The position numbers were made by a program, and so were the translations under genes. Below, piece after piece: positions 32,706 through 42,954 of a stretch of 64,000 bases of DNA (positions are counted from its first letter, which is position 1; each line of letters begins with the position of its first letter). A model generated the notes under the pieces. That model was not told where the DNA came from and searched no databases. It saw nothing but the letters and a program-made list of their open reading frames with translations. Source of the stretch: Takakia lepidozioides (lineage: Eukaryota; Streptophyta; Takakiopsida; Takakiales; Takakiaceae); the NCBI GenBank assembly GCA_030704615.1, contig CM060734.1, forward strand, positions 25,606,001-25,670,000, given 5' to 3'.

Positions 32706-33509
32706 TCACGTTGTCAATGGGACTTCGACTGCTCTCAGAACTAGCTCATGAGTCATGGGGCTCCTCCATGTAAAGTCGATTGCAGCCGTTGTACCGCCCC
32801 TAGTGATGTTCACCACAATGTCCTGCCCTTCAATCATACCACCATCGAATATGGAAATCTTCACGTTTTCGTCGTCCACACCAATGCGAATGTCCCCATA
32901 CAATGGAGAAGAGGAGCGCACTCCTTGAGGAGAATAGGTCTCTCCGATGGAGTCCACCCACGTCCAGTGGCAGCAGTTCCACCGCAACAGCATAGCAGTG
33001 CGCCTTCTTCTGCATGGGTGACCGTCGTAGCTGGGAAAATCGGAATCGAGGATGCGCAGGAGCCACGGACTCCTCAGACCAAGATCGTCACCCCGCTCGA
33101 AGGCGTAGTGGCCTACGATATACTCAAAAAAAGCCACCAATGTTTCCACAATCGAACCAGTATCTTCTGTGTAATCTGTGTACCAGATAACAATGTCTCC
33201 CGATGTGGCCGAATACATTGCATAATCGATGCCTCCAAATGGGCAGTCGTCCCGGTTCCGGAAGCACGCATCCTTGCAAAGGAGGACCTGAGGACGACTT
33301 GGATGGATGACAATGACCTTGCGGACAGCTACGAAGCCCTTAGATTTTGGAAATGATCGAAGCGAAGAGCAGTCCGGCCTCCAATAATGGAGCATCTGGG
33401 TCCACGTACCCACCGACGGAGGTGGATGATACATCTTTCTCATCAACAAGTTATAGTTTGAGATCTGCCACCGAAGTCCATCCCCCCGGATGGAAATTCG
33501 GCGCCGCAT
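32706..33509 (-). CDS. U1: unknown protein of element E2
   Basis: This intact frame has 267 codons from the first ATG at 33,509, but its first codons overlap a degenerate GGAAATGCGG palindrome, so the true start may be the ATG at about 33,437 (MYHPPPSVG). Features in order: a cysteine-containing segment (LLCKDACFRNRDDCPFGGIDYAMY), SGDIVIWYTDYTEDTGSIVE, FFEYIVGHYAFERGDD, then LYGDIRIGVDDENVKISIFDGG and a C-terminal ELVLRAVEVPL. U2 on the other strand is a homologue. The C-terminal 60 residues faintly resemble the N-terminal domain of M2. No known family is recognised. The intact frame next to broken copies suggests it is used. Confidence 0.6.
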   Translation of the reverse strand: MRRRISIRGDGLRWQISNYNLLMRKMYHPPPSVGTWTQMLHYWRPDCSSLRSFPKSKGFVAVRKVIVIHPSRPQVLLCKDACFRNRDDCPFGGIDYAMYSATSGDIVIWYTDYTEDTGSIVETLVAFFEYIVGHYAFERGDDLGLRSPWLLRILDSDFPSYDGHPCRRRRTAMLLRWNCCHWTWVDSIGETYSPQGVRSSSPLYGDIRIGVDDENVKISIFDGGMIEGQDIVVNITRGGTTAAIDFTWRSPMTHELVLRAVEVPLTT

Positions 33510-33758
33510 TTACATCGAAGAGGGGATGGACTTCGTCGTGTCCAGTGGCTATCGGCCCACCTGGCAGTGAGTGCCCATAGTTTGCATGGCAGGGTAGGAA
33601 ACTGAAACGGCTACATTCATGAAGCAGCCAATCTTCATCGGTCCAGGATCCTGTAGGGGGGAAATTTAAATGTGCCCTGGAGTGTTTGTGAGGAATTGCA
33701 GCGTTAGCTTGAACTTTTTCCAGCCACCGCGCCTCCTCCTCCATCCGGGCTGCTGTCA
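33510..33758. promoter_or_regulatory. Divergent intergenic region between U1 and U2
   Basis: The two homologous U genes point away from each other across about 250 bp. The region probably holds both promoters. A diverged GGAAAT-TCGG-CG-CCGCATTT palindrome sits at the U1 edge (about 33,490). Confidence 0.4.
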
Positions 33759-34378
33759 TTGAGCGTACTCCGCTACTCTTTTTCAAGGATGCCGTGCCGC
33801 CGAAATCCAGCCGACTGCCCTTATCATGGCCACGATTATGCTATGTTCAAACCAGAATCAGGAGACATCATTGTCTGGCTCTCTGTTTTCACAGACGCTG
33901 CTGGAATCAAGCAAGAGTCTTTGCGCGCAATGGAGTATCTGGAGGGCTATTACCGCTTTGAGCGAGGTGAGGGCGAGGGTCAATGCGGTCCGTGGGTCCT
34001 GAAAATTGTTGACCTCTATACCAAGCTGGAAAGGGATGCCGGACAGATCACGCACGGCCTCGCTTTGGCGCTGGAACACTGCTGCCAGTGGACCAGGAGG
34101 ACGGCACCGGGGAAAACTATATACGTGCAGATCACTCCGCTCTTCCAGTGTATGGAGACATTCGGCTGAGTTGCGAAGACGAATCGCACGGGCACATGAG
34201 GCCCACAGTGACCTTGTCAATGTATGATGGTGGTATCATTGATGGACATGACATTGTCGTCGGCTCCAGCAAGGGCAGCAGAACGACCGAATTGCAGTTT
34301 ACCTCGAGGTGCCGCAGCAGTGATGAGCTTGTTTTGAGGGGTATCGAAGTTTCCGTCGACTTGGTGAAGCCCATGTAG
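33759..34378 (+). pseudogene. U2: homologue of U1, one frameshift
   Basis: Positions 33759-34080 match U1 (RMPCRRNPADCPYHGHDYAMF, SGDIIVWLSVFTDAAGIKQE, YLEGYYRFERGEGEG). The match continues from 34,088 in another frame (LPVYGDIRLSCEDE, TLSMYDGGIIDGHDIVV, SDELVLRGIEVSVD), so there is one frameshift near 34,085, or a very short intron. U1 and U2 form an inverted duplicate pair with only moderate identity, so the duplication is not recent. Function unknown. Confidence 0.55.
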
Positions 34379-34609
34379 AAGGAGGAAGGGCTTAGTTTTG
34401 TCTGCAGTTGGTAAATGTGAGACATCGTGTCCGATCAATAAACCCATCGTACCTCACTTCTGTATGATTGTGTTCATTGTTGAATAACTGTCGGAATTGG
34501 CCCACTGTTTACAATTTGATGTCTCATTTCTACAATGTGTCTGTCCGGATGAATATAGCAGTAACCGGTATGTGAGTCATGTGTCAAGAATATACCAGAG
34601 TAACGCCAT

Positions 34610-35330
34610 GTCGGACATGAAATGCGGCACCGCATTTCCACATCGAAATGGGACATTTCATGTGGGACAATGCGGTGCATCATTTCCGTCCAGGTACACG
34701 AAATACCAACACGGGTCTATAAATTGGACAGAAAACGAGGTTGGCATTGCAAATGCGGCGACGCATTTCCAGCTTGGCAATGGAAAACTTCTTTTTGGAC
34801 AAGGGAATGCGGTGCCGCATTTCCGTCCAACACTTCGAAAAGTGTGACATTTCCGACCAGCGCGATGGAATGCGTTACCGCATTTCCGAGAGAGGGTCTG
34901 CAAATGGACAAATTGCGATGTCCGTTCTGGAAATGCGGCGCCGCATTTCCATGTCCGTCATCGACTTTTTTTTACAATGGAATGCGGTGCCAATTTTTGC
35001 TGATGGGCCTGCAGTTCGAACAACGACCATCCCCAATGGAAATGCGGCACCGCATTTTCAATTCCGCCATCTCGACCTCCTTGTTCGACCTCCTTGTTCG
35101 ACCTCTGTAGCGTGGTGGCATCCATGCAATGAGCGGGAGAGGCCAAAACTGGCGTGTGGACAAAGGAAATTTTGGAAATGCGGCACCGCATTTCCAATTC
35201 GATTACTTTTTACTATGCCAACATTGAAATGGAAAATTTAGTCCCTCCCCTTTTGGAAATGCGGTGCCGCATTTCCAAAAGAGGTTCTTAGAGTTGCCAA
35301 AATTTTGGAAATGCGGTGCCCCATTTTCTG
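34610..35330. repeat. GGAAATGCGG palindrome array, left cluster of E2
   Basis: About eleven sites at roughly 34620, 34669, 34753, 34805, 34868, 34930, 34979, 35038, 35174, 35255 and 35307. Each is the half-site GGAAATGCGG, a YR dinucleotide and the inverse half-site. Spacers are unique or weakly similar. The cluster lies downstream of both U2 (+) and P1 (-). Confidence 0.9.
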
Positions 35331-36249
35331 ATTTTGGGAGCGTCGTGGTTTGGGCGATTGTGTGGCTGGAATGCACACTGGAGAGGGTCACGAATGTCGG
35401 GCAGAATTTCCTTTATATACTCTGGAAGAGAATTTACATTTACAGAGACTTCATTAAAATTCTATTAATCTTGAAAATCATCCGAATCCTCATCCTGTTC
35501 TAGACTGTCCTGCTCCGCCTCCACCCCCTCAGTGCCTTCTCATCTCCAGCGGACTGCTCGTTGGCCAGGCTTTCGAAAATCCCATCTTCCCCTTGCGGAA
35601 ACTGTCCATCTCACCTCCGTTGGGTCGTCTTCCTCCCTGTCTGCGTCGCTCTCATCCGCTGAATCACATATGTACTTTCGTACCCGTACCTGTCTGAGCT
35701 GCTGCCAACTCTTTCCTTATCCTTCTGTCCTCCCTAGCCCTCTCCAAAATCTGCTCTACTTTACTGGGATTCTCACTTCTTCTAATCGCTGTATTTGCGA
35801 GTTTAGCTGCATAACTAGGAAGGGAGTAGTCCCTCACCGGGCTCGTCATGAAGTCGGCCCTCGCAAAAACGGGACCCCCCAATCCTGCACATGACAATCA
35901 TCAACGAGACTAATGAGAACCACAGTCGGGAAATTCGTTTGACATAAATGACCCAGAAGGCTTTGCAAACTTACAATGTTTGCACTCACTCGTATTCCGG
36001 GTTCTCCTCCGCATCAATGTCCACTGTGTCTTCCTCGGACTCCGACGAATCCGAGGAGACTTCCGCTCTGTCGGGAGCCCACATTCCGTTGCAGCCCTTC
36101 CAGATGGGATCCCCACACGGATGAATCCTCGTAGGCAAAGAGGTGCCGGTCGGAAAACCGCCCAGCCCACATTGAGGCACCTGTTACAATGCATCCACAC
36201 ATTACCACATGGCGCTTCAGATGTTGCGAACTACATCCTAACGAGAATT

Positions 36250-37110
36250 TGCAGAACAGCATAGATCAAGATTCTGCATACCTGTCCCACAGATGAGGTC
36301 GAGCACTGTGCCCTCCACGTCTGTGCATGTCTCCATAATTGTCTGAATGAAGGCAGGGCTCCGAGTCCGTGAGTACCGCAGGGGTTCCGTTGAAGTGAGG
36401 CTATGAGGGAGAAGTTCCTTGGGAACGTTGTTGAACAGAACGTCGTAATCGAGTGGGTCGCAGTTCGGGTCAACCTTTCCTCCCTCCTTCCGGAAAGCAA
36501 AAGGTGGAGTTCTCCTTCACAAAGCAGTATGCATCGAACTGCTTCGTCTGCATACACAGGGGGAAAACGATTAGAAACCGAATGCGGCACCGCATTTGAA
36601 AACACCCAAGCAAATGAATGGACGAGTGCCAGTGTCGTAATCACCTTCTTCCCTTCCGACCGAAGGCCCAGTGTGTTGATGCACGTCCACTTCTTTTTCA
36701 GAATCGGGACGGCGCTTGCGGGTCCACTTCGCAATTCCTGTCTGAGTTTTTTCCTCTGCTCGCCAGGACAACCACACAGCCTCTGTCGTCCAACACCATG
36801 CGGGCAAGCCCGAATCCTTTCTTCCAAAAGTCCTCCGAGTACCTGTTCCAAGATGGCAAAGCTTGCAGTCCTTCCACAGGCTCTCCGTCCGGAATATCCA
36901 AGATGATCATATCGCAAGACCACTCGGTGGCATTTCCGCCCCTCCTACAATCCTTGTCTGCACACACCCTCTCAAAGAACGAGACCATATTCTGAAATCC
37001 TGGGGTGTCGGAAGGCTCTTCGGCAGTCGCCTTCTTCAGTGCTCTGCCCTTCAGACCCTCCATGGTCTTCATGTATGCCAACTTGGCTGCCCGTCCATCC
37101 AAAGCCGCCA
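36250..37110 (-). CDS. P1 methyltransferase-like exons
   Basis: The motif IV exon has MIILDIPDGEPVEGLQALP, then GLARMVLDDRGCVVVLASRG. A frame change follows near 36,700 (KKEVDVHQHTG). The next exon (about 36,545-36,280) reads FDAYCFVKENSTF, YDVLFNNVPKELLP, AFIQTIMETCTDVEG and VLDLICGTG. The order IV then I is that of beta-class N6-adenine/N4-cytosine methyltransferases. DIPD replaces DPPY. Confidence 0.65.
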
Positions 37111-39080
37111 GAAACTCTCATTTACACACTGGACTACTGTTTCGGGAGCCACTTTCGGCCTCTTCATTTCCACCGGCTCGAAAGGGTGCCCCCCTGGGGG
37201 GTTGAAGAGTGCCTTCTTTGCCGAGCCAGTTCTCGTGCCTCTCGTGACAACGGTGGGCACAGGGGAGGCAGCCTGCGTTTGGGGGGGTGGGCTGGTTGCA
37301 AAGTCTCCATCGGAGTCCTCCTCCTCACCCTCTTCCTGAACAGGCTGTTTCTGCTTCTTCGTTTTGGCGGGTGTCACAACAGCTGCTCCTTGCTGGCGAG
37401 TCCTCTTCTTCGACCCCTTCTGTTGGGCCTGCACAGCTGCATCACCCGTCTTTTGTGCCATCTCAGCTGCCTTTCTGGATTCTTCCAGAGCAGCAGATTC
37501 CTTTGCCGACTTTGGCCCAGCAGGGACACGTCTTTCCTTTCTCTTTCTCTTCTGCCAAGGCGTGCAGATCTTTCTCAGACTCGTCAACAATACCGCCAGA
37601 CATGTCCAGGTACCACGGGCATCCAACGAGATGCGCGGGATGCCATTGTTTCTGCATCTCGGGTGTGTAGACACAGCTTGGGCCCGCCCACGGTCCAAGC
37701 CATGAAGAACGGGGGCTCTTGAGCCAGGGCCCCTGTCTGAAGGAGCACGTATTTCATACCTGCAAGGCAGTCAGCATGCGTGAGCAAAAGTTGAGACAAC
37801 CTACTCGCAGAGTGCCACCAAAACATAAAATGCGAATGCGGTGCCGCATTTCCGAGACAAACCTCGTAACCAGGCTTCGCATACAAGGGCAGCTGTGCTT
37901 CACCTGTAAACAATTCGCATTGCAGCTTTCCCCGCTCCCTCCTGATGTGTAAACTCCACGCTCCTTCTTGCTGTCTGTAGCTCTCTGGCGAAAAGGTTGT
38001 CCTTGTACGCACATCTGAAACGTGTCACGTAGTCTTCCAATGTCTGTGTTCCATCCCATTTGACGTACAAGCCGAACGAATTGTGTGCATTACGACTTGC
38101 TCCTTCGCATTCGACATTACCTGCGATTCCCAAATGCATTGTCACGTAGCAGTTCAGGGAATTCATGTCAGAAAAGCAAATCTGGGGAAGTACTTGAATT
38201 ACCTGGAACCACCAAGTCATACGGTTGAGCCACACATCCACTGCAGGGTCGGAAACTTCCAGTGGAAAAGACCACATTGTCCTTATGCTCTCGGATGCAT
38301 TCCAGATCGACAGCCACCGTGTCTGCCATTTCCGATCCAATGTCAGGAGCTGGAAGAGAGTGGCTATTGCTAGGAAGGAACTTCAGTGCATTGAAACCTC
38401 ACCTCTCTTTCGCCTCCACACATGCCGTTGAGAGGTGATGCAGTTTCTCCAATTGCATGGTCGGCTGCATGGCCCGAGAATAGTGTTTTGCAATCTCGGG
38501 GATGAAGTCCTTTCCAAGTGCCGGATCTGCAATTGCCACCAGCTTCACAAGCTTTGACTTGTATTTGGTTCTGGACTTGACACCGGCTTCCTTCAAGTGC
38601 TCAGTCAATGACTGCAACGTTTTGACCTGCCCCTCACTTTCCATGAAGAAGCGTTTGGCATGGGCCAAATCCAGCTTGATGTTTGACTGCCAACAAAAAC
38701 ATGCAGAAGCGTTACATTCGATTCATGTGGAAACATTACTGAAATTGGGGAAGGATGAGCAGAGGGAAATTGGAGGACGACTTACTTCGTATCACCTCCA
38801 CCATTCCATCCATAGTGAGACGATACCATGTCCGGTCTGTTTTTGCAACGGCTTCTGAATGAGCTCGGGCTCCAGCATTTCCGCAAACATCTGCGGATCA
38901 GTGAGACCAGTTTTCCTCACCCTGTACAGCATATGTGCCATGTGGGTATGCACGTACGCATTCTCAGTGACCCTGCAAGGCACACTCTCCAGTTCAGTAC
39001 ACGGAAGCACGGAAACAAACCAGAATGGAAACCGAAATGCGGCACCGCATTTCGAACGTGCTAGGGAGGGTATGAGTATC

Positions 39081-39618
39081 TTACGAGTTGAGGTCCGCCA
39101 TGGCATTCTTGAGCAGGGAGGAGTCTGCCGCCTTCACCTTGAGGATGACACACTCCACCATGTAATGCCAGCCAATGTGCTTGGCATGGTTCTGCTTGAT
39201 GTACTCCCACCAGGCGAGAAGTCGGTGATTCCCGTCCCACACAAAGAAACATTTTACCCGACATATGGCCGAAGTCTGGATCACCCTTCAGCGTCGCCTC
39301 GAATTCGTGGTTGCGAGTGTGCCAGTGGGTATCCCACGTTGACAATTCATCGGCAGTGGGTCCACGAGTTTCGCCGTCCTCATTCTCAATGGAAACGTAA
39401 AACGCTGCCGATCCCAGACGGTACCCTTCTCGAAATGCGAACTTGAGCTTATCCACATCTCCGGGAAGGGCCTGCCTGACGATGGGAAGGGAGACCATGC
39501 GACAGAGTGGGATTCGAAGAGTCCGCTGGAATACCCTGCTGCCCAGAACTCTGCCAATGCTACTGTGTGTCTCCTCCAACATTTTATCCGCTGCACTTTT
39601 GAAATCCTCCGGAGACAT
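39081..39618 (-). CDS. P1 ParB-like domain exon
   Basis: This exon holds IPLCRMVSLPIVRQALPGDV, where an Ile/Leu strand and conserved Arg resemble the ParB box. It then has FREGYRLGSAAFYVSIEN, and GKM followed in the next frame by FFVWDGNHRLLAW, equivalent to the D-G-x-H-R-L-x-A core of ParB-like domains. The same exon is intact in P3 (58518-59099). Confidence 0.7.
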
Positions 39619-40680
39619 GTCTGTAGGTAGGCCGGTAGTGGCTGAGCAGCTGGAGCATCCTCAACTGGAGCTGCACTCTGGGGCCTGTCTGCGGGCAATT
39701 CTGCCATTGCAGAGGCCTCCTCCGGGCCTGCTTGCTCATCGGTGGTGAGGTCTTGCTGCGAACGTTGAGCGGCAGCACCCTCCTCCGGTACAAATCGAGA
39801 TCAACGGTCGATCCCATTGCCTTCGCTGCAGCAGAGTCGGCCCCAACATCTGCAGGCGGGAAATCCTCCAGGAACTGAGCTTCAGCTCGTGGAAGCGGTT
39901 TTGCGGGAGATTGTTCGCCGTCGCCCTGATTGCCTTCTGCTTCCTCATCCTTGCAGGTGAAGGTGTCTGCTGCAATTGAATCTGTCTTCTACCCTGCTGC
40001 TTCATTCGCGTTGGGGGGGGGGGGTGAATCGGCCTGAGCCGGTTCAGAAGCCAGTAGAGGGACGGGCTGCTTCTTCTTCGACTTTGCTGGAGAAGGGCCC
40101 GACCCCTGCTGGCGATTCTCCATGACCGAAGAACGCGAGTCGATCTGGGGCTTTGAACTTGCCCTTCGAAGACGCGTCTTTGAATCGCACAGGGCTAGGC
40201 CCGGCAGGAATACCCGCGCTCGGGGATCGGGTGGGTGTACGTGCTGCAGCTAGCTCCTCGGACTCTTCCTGCGGCTCTTCGGATTCCTGCGATCCCTCCA
40301 GCACGTCCACCTTTCCTGTTAGGCATGCAAACATGTTCTGCATTCAAGTCTCCTAGCATTCAGTCTAAGAATTACAGAAGCAAAATGGGGGGTTCGGTGC
40401 TCGATCAGCTGCGCGCAGCCCGATCGCATGGAGCTCTCACTGGTGGCTGGGTTGCCTGAGTGGCCTGCTGCTCGGAGATGGCAATCTCCTCCTGTAGACG
40501 CATCTGCTTCCTCCCCTTCGGCATTGGCCTACGTCCGAAGTATAATTTCCGGAGCTTGCGACGAGGTCTGTCTGGTGCACGAACTCCCCCCCTCTCAGGT
40601 TCGAGCATAAGAAGAACAGAGAGGGAAAAGGGCAAAGAGTGCAGATGGAAAGGGCGCGAGAGGGGTGACTGAGGAGACAC

Positions 40681-42954
40681 GACAAAAGTAGATGAAACGG
40701 CGGTGATGCACCACTTGGGTTCGAAAGGGTTGGACGAAAGTGTCTCCTCGTGGAGTTTGCGTCATTACGAAATTCGAATCGTTCAGGGTACGCCTGCCGT
40801 CCGAAAAACAAACATCATTATCCAACGGTCAGGCCGCGCCGCCTCATGCCCCTTCAGTCAGATAGAGTGCCGACATGTGCAGCAATTCCGTTGCTCCACG
40901 TGTTCACATTTCAAGGCATTTCCGTCCCAGCGTCTGATGAGTTGGAGCGAAAATGCGAATGCGGCGCCGCATTTCCGTTAAGTACCATCACGAAGCTACA
41001 CATCCGTACTTGTTGGAAGAAAATGCGGCACCGCATTTCCGTTCCACCTTCACATACCTTAGTTGTTGAACGGAAATACGGTGCCGCATTTCCGTCCCAC
41101 AGCTCCATGTATGAGATTCAAAAGGGAAATGCGGCGCCGCATTTCCGTTCTGGAATGTCGAAAGGTGCGATTCGGACGGGAATGAGGCACAACATTTCAG
41201 TTCCCGTGGTTCATGATTTTCAATGTGAACGGAAATGCGGTACCGCATTTCCGTTCCCCTTCACATACGTTAGTTGATGAATGGAAATGCCGTGCCACAT
41301 TTCCGGGAAAGTATAGAGGTCTCACCTGGACAGAAATGCGGTGCCGCATTTCCGGGAAAGTTTGAAGGTCTCACATGGATGGAAATGCGGCAACACATTT
41401 CCGTAGCACAGCTCCAGGCCCCATATACAAAACGGAAATGCGGCGCCGCATTTCCGTTCTAGAATGTCGGAAGGTGCGACTCGGACGGAAATGCGGTGCC
41501 GCATTTCTGTTCCCGTTGCGCACGATTTTCAGTCAGAACGGAAATGCGGTACCGCATTTCCGTTCTGTAGAGTATTAACGTCTGACGCTGGCGGAAATGC
41601 TGTGCCGCATTTCGTTCCACAGCTCCATGCCTCACATACAAAAACGGAAATGCGGCGCCGCATTTCCGTTTTGGAATGTCGGAAGGTGCGACTCCGACGG
41701 AAATGCGGTACCTCCGATGTTTCAGGGAACGGAAATGAATCTAATACATTCCGTTCTGGAATTTGGGAGGTGCGACTCGGATGGAAACCGCATTTCAGTT
41801 CCGATGTTCACGATTTTCAGTGCATTTCCGTTCTGGAATGTTGGTAGGTGCGACTCGGATGGAAATACGTGCCGCATTTCAGTTCAGATGGTTCACGATT
41901 TTCAGTCAGAACGGAAATGCGGTACCGCATTTCCGTTCTGGATAGATGAATGTCTCAAGCGGTCGGAATTGCGCTGTATGAAGCTGTCGGAATCGCACTC
42001 GGCTCCATGCATCAGATACAAAATGGAAATGCGGCGCCGCATTTCCGTTCTGGAATGTCGGAAAGTGCGACTCGGACGGAAATGCGGTGCCGCATTTCTG
42101 TTCCCGTTGTTCATAATTCTCAATCAGAACGGAAATGCGGTACCGCATTTCCGTTCCACCTTCACATACCGTGCTTGGTGGATGGAAATGCGGTACCGCA
42201 TTTCCGTTCTGGAGAGTATGAATGTCTTTTTAAGGACGGAAATGTGCTGCAGCATTTCTATCCCTCAGCTCCATGCATCAGATACAAAATGGAAATGCGG
42301 CGCCGCATTTCCGTTCTGGAATGTCGGAAAAGTGCGACTCGGACGGAAATGCGGTGCCGCATTTCTGTTCCCGTTGTTCATAAATCTCAATCAGAACGGA
42401 AATGCGGTACCGCATTTCCGTTCCACCTTCACATACCGTGCTTGCTGGATGGAAATGCGTTACCGCATTTCGTTCTGGAGAGTATAAAGGTTTCCCCCGG
42501 ACGGAAACTCGGTGCCGCATTTCCGTCGCTCTGGTGCATGACCAAGATGCAATACGGAAATGCGGCGCCGTATTTCCGTCCACCAGCAATCGAAAGAATC
42601 ACTCGGGACGGGAAATCTGGAACCTCAATGGGTTGCATTGTTCCGAAACAAACACAATTGCGGCCAGTCTTGATGAGCACAACTTGGTTGTCTGACCGTT
42701 TTAACTAACAGTCCTGGCACTTGTCAGTGCGAACGTTCCTGTCTGCACCGAGAATACTGCTGGATCCACCCTCAGGAGAAACTGTCAGGAGATGTTATTT
42801 CGTCGCCGAATCGGCCATCATTGTCATACTACTGGCTATGGAATCAAACCTCCCACCTTCATGCATGTAGCTTGAAACAATACTTTCCACTTCAATGTGC
42901 GACTTCCAATCGTCGATGGACTCCGCAGATCCACTTAGATGGTGCCTGTGAGCC
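40681..42954. promoter_or_regulatory. Divergent regulatory region between P1 and M2
   Basis: P1 (-) and M2 (+) point away from each other across about 2.2 kb. Most of this is the palindrome array at 40950-42580. No credible gene lies in it; frames read through it are repeats of the array unit. Promoters for both genes must lie here or at its edges. Confidence 0.6.
40950..42580. repeat. GGAAATGCGG palindrome array, central cluster of E2
   Basis: Roughly thirty sites, mostly 50-56 bp apart (for example 41230, 41282, 41334, 41381, 41433, 41488, 41540, 41592, 41645). Each is GGAAATGCGG, then TG, CA, CG or TA, then CCGCATTTCC. A higher-order repeat of about 265-270 bp (five sites) is clear at about 42,005-42,270 and again from 42,275, where each position keeps its own spacer and centre dinucleotide. 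Confidence 0.93.

Larger units (their letters stand above)
35465..40680 (-). pseudogene. P1: ParB-like domain fused to a beta-class amino-methyltransferase-like domain
   Basis: The gene is multi-exon on the minus strand. The N-terminal exon (about 40,600-40,420) has a basic KLRKLYFG motif shared with P3. An acidic Ala/Pro-rich linker follows. The ParB-like domain (39,618-39,081) reads IPLCRMVSLPIVRQALPGDVDKL and WDGNHRLLAWWEYI. A helical middle follows (38,860-37,900). The methyltransferase-like part has ILDIPDGEPVEG in the motif IV position (about 36,900), a GCVVVLASRGK strand, motif I VLDLICGTG (about 36,290) and an AGRFSDRHLFAYED segment (about 36,150). The C-terminus ends near 35,465. One base is inserted just before WDGNHR, near 39,245, which would inactivate this copy unless it is a sequencing error. 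Most introns hold a GGAAATGCGG palindrome. Confidence 0.72.

Noticed and set aside
41597-42708. Long open frames through the E2 palindrome array
   Set aside because: They arise because array units lack stops in several frames; the translations are repeats of the unit (such as GNAAPHF) and appear on both strands.
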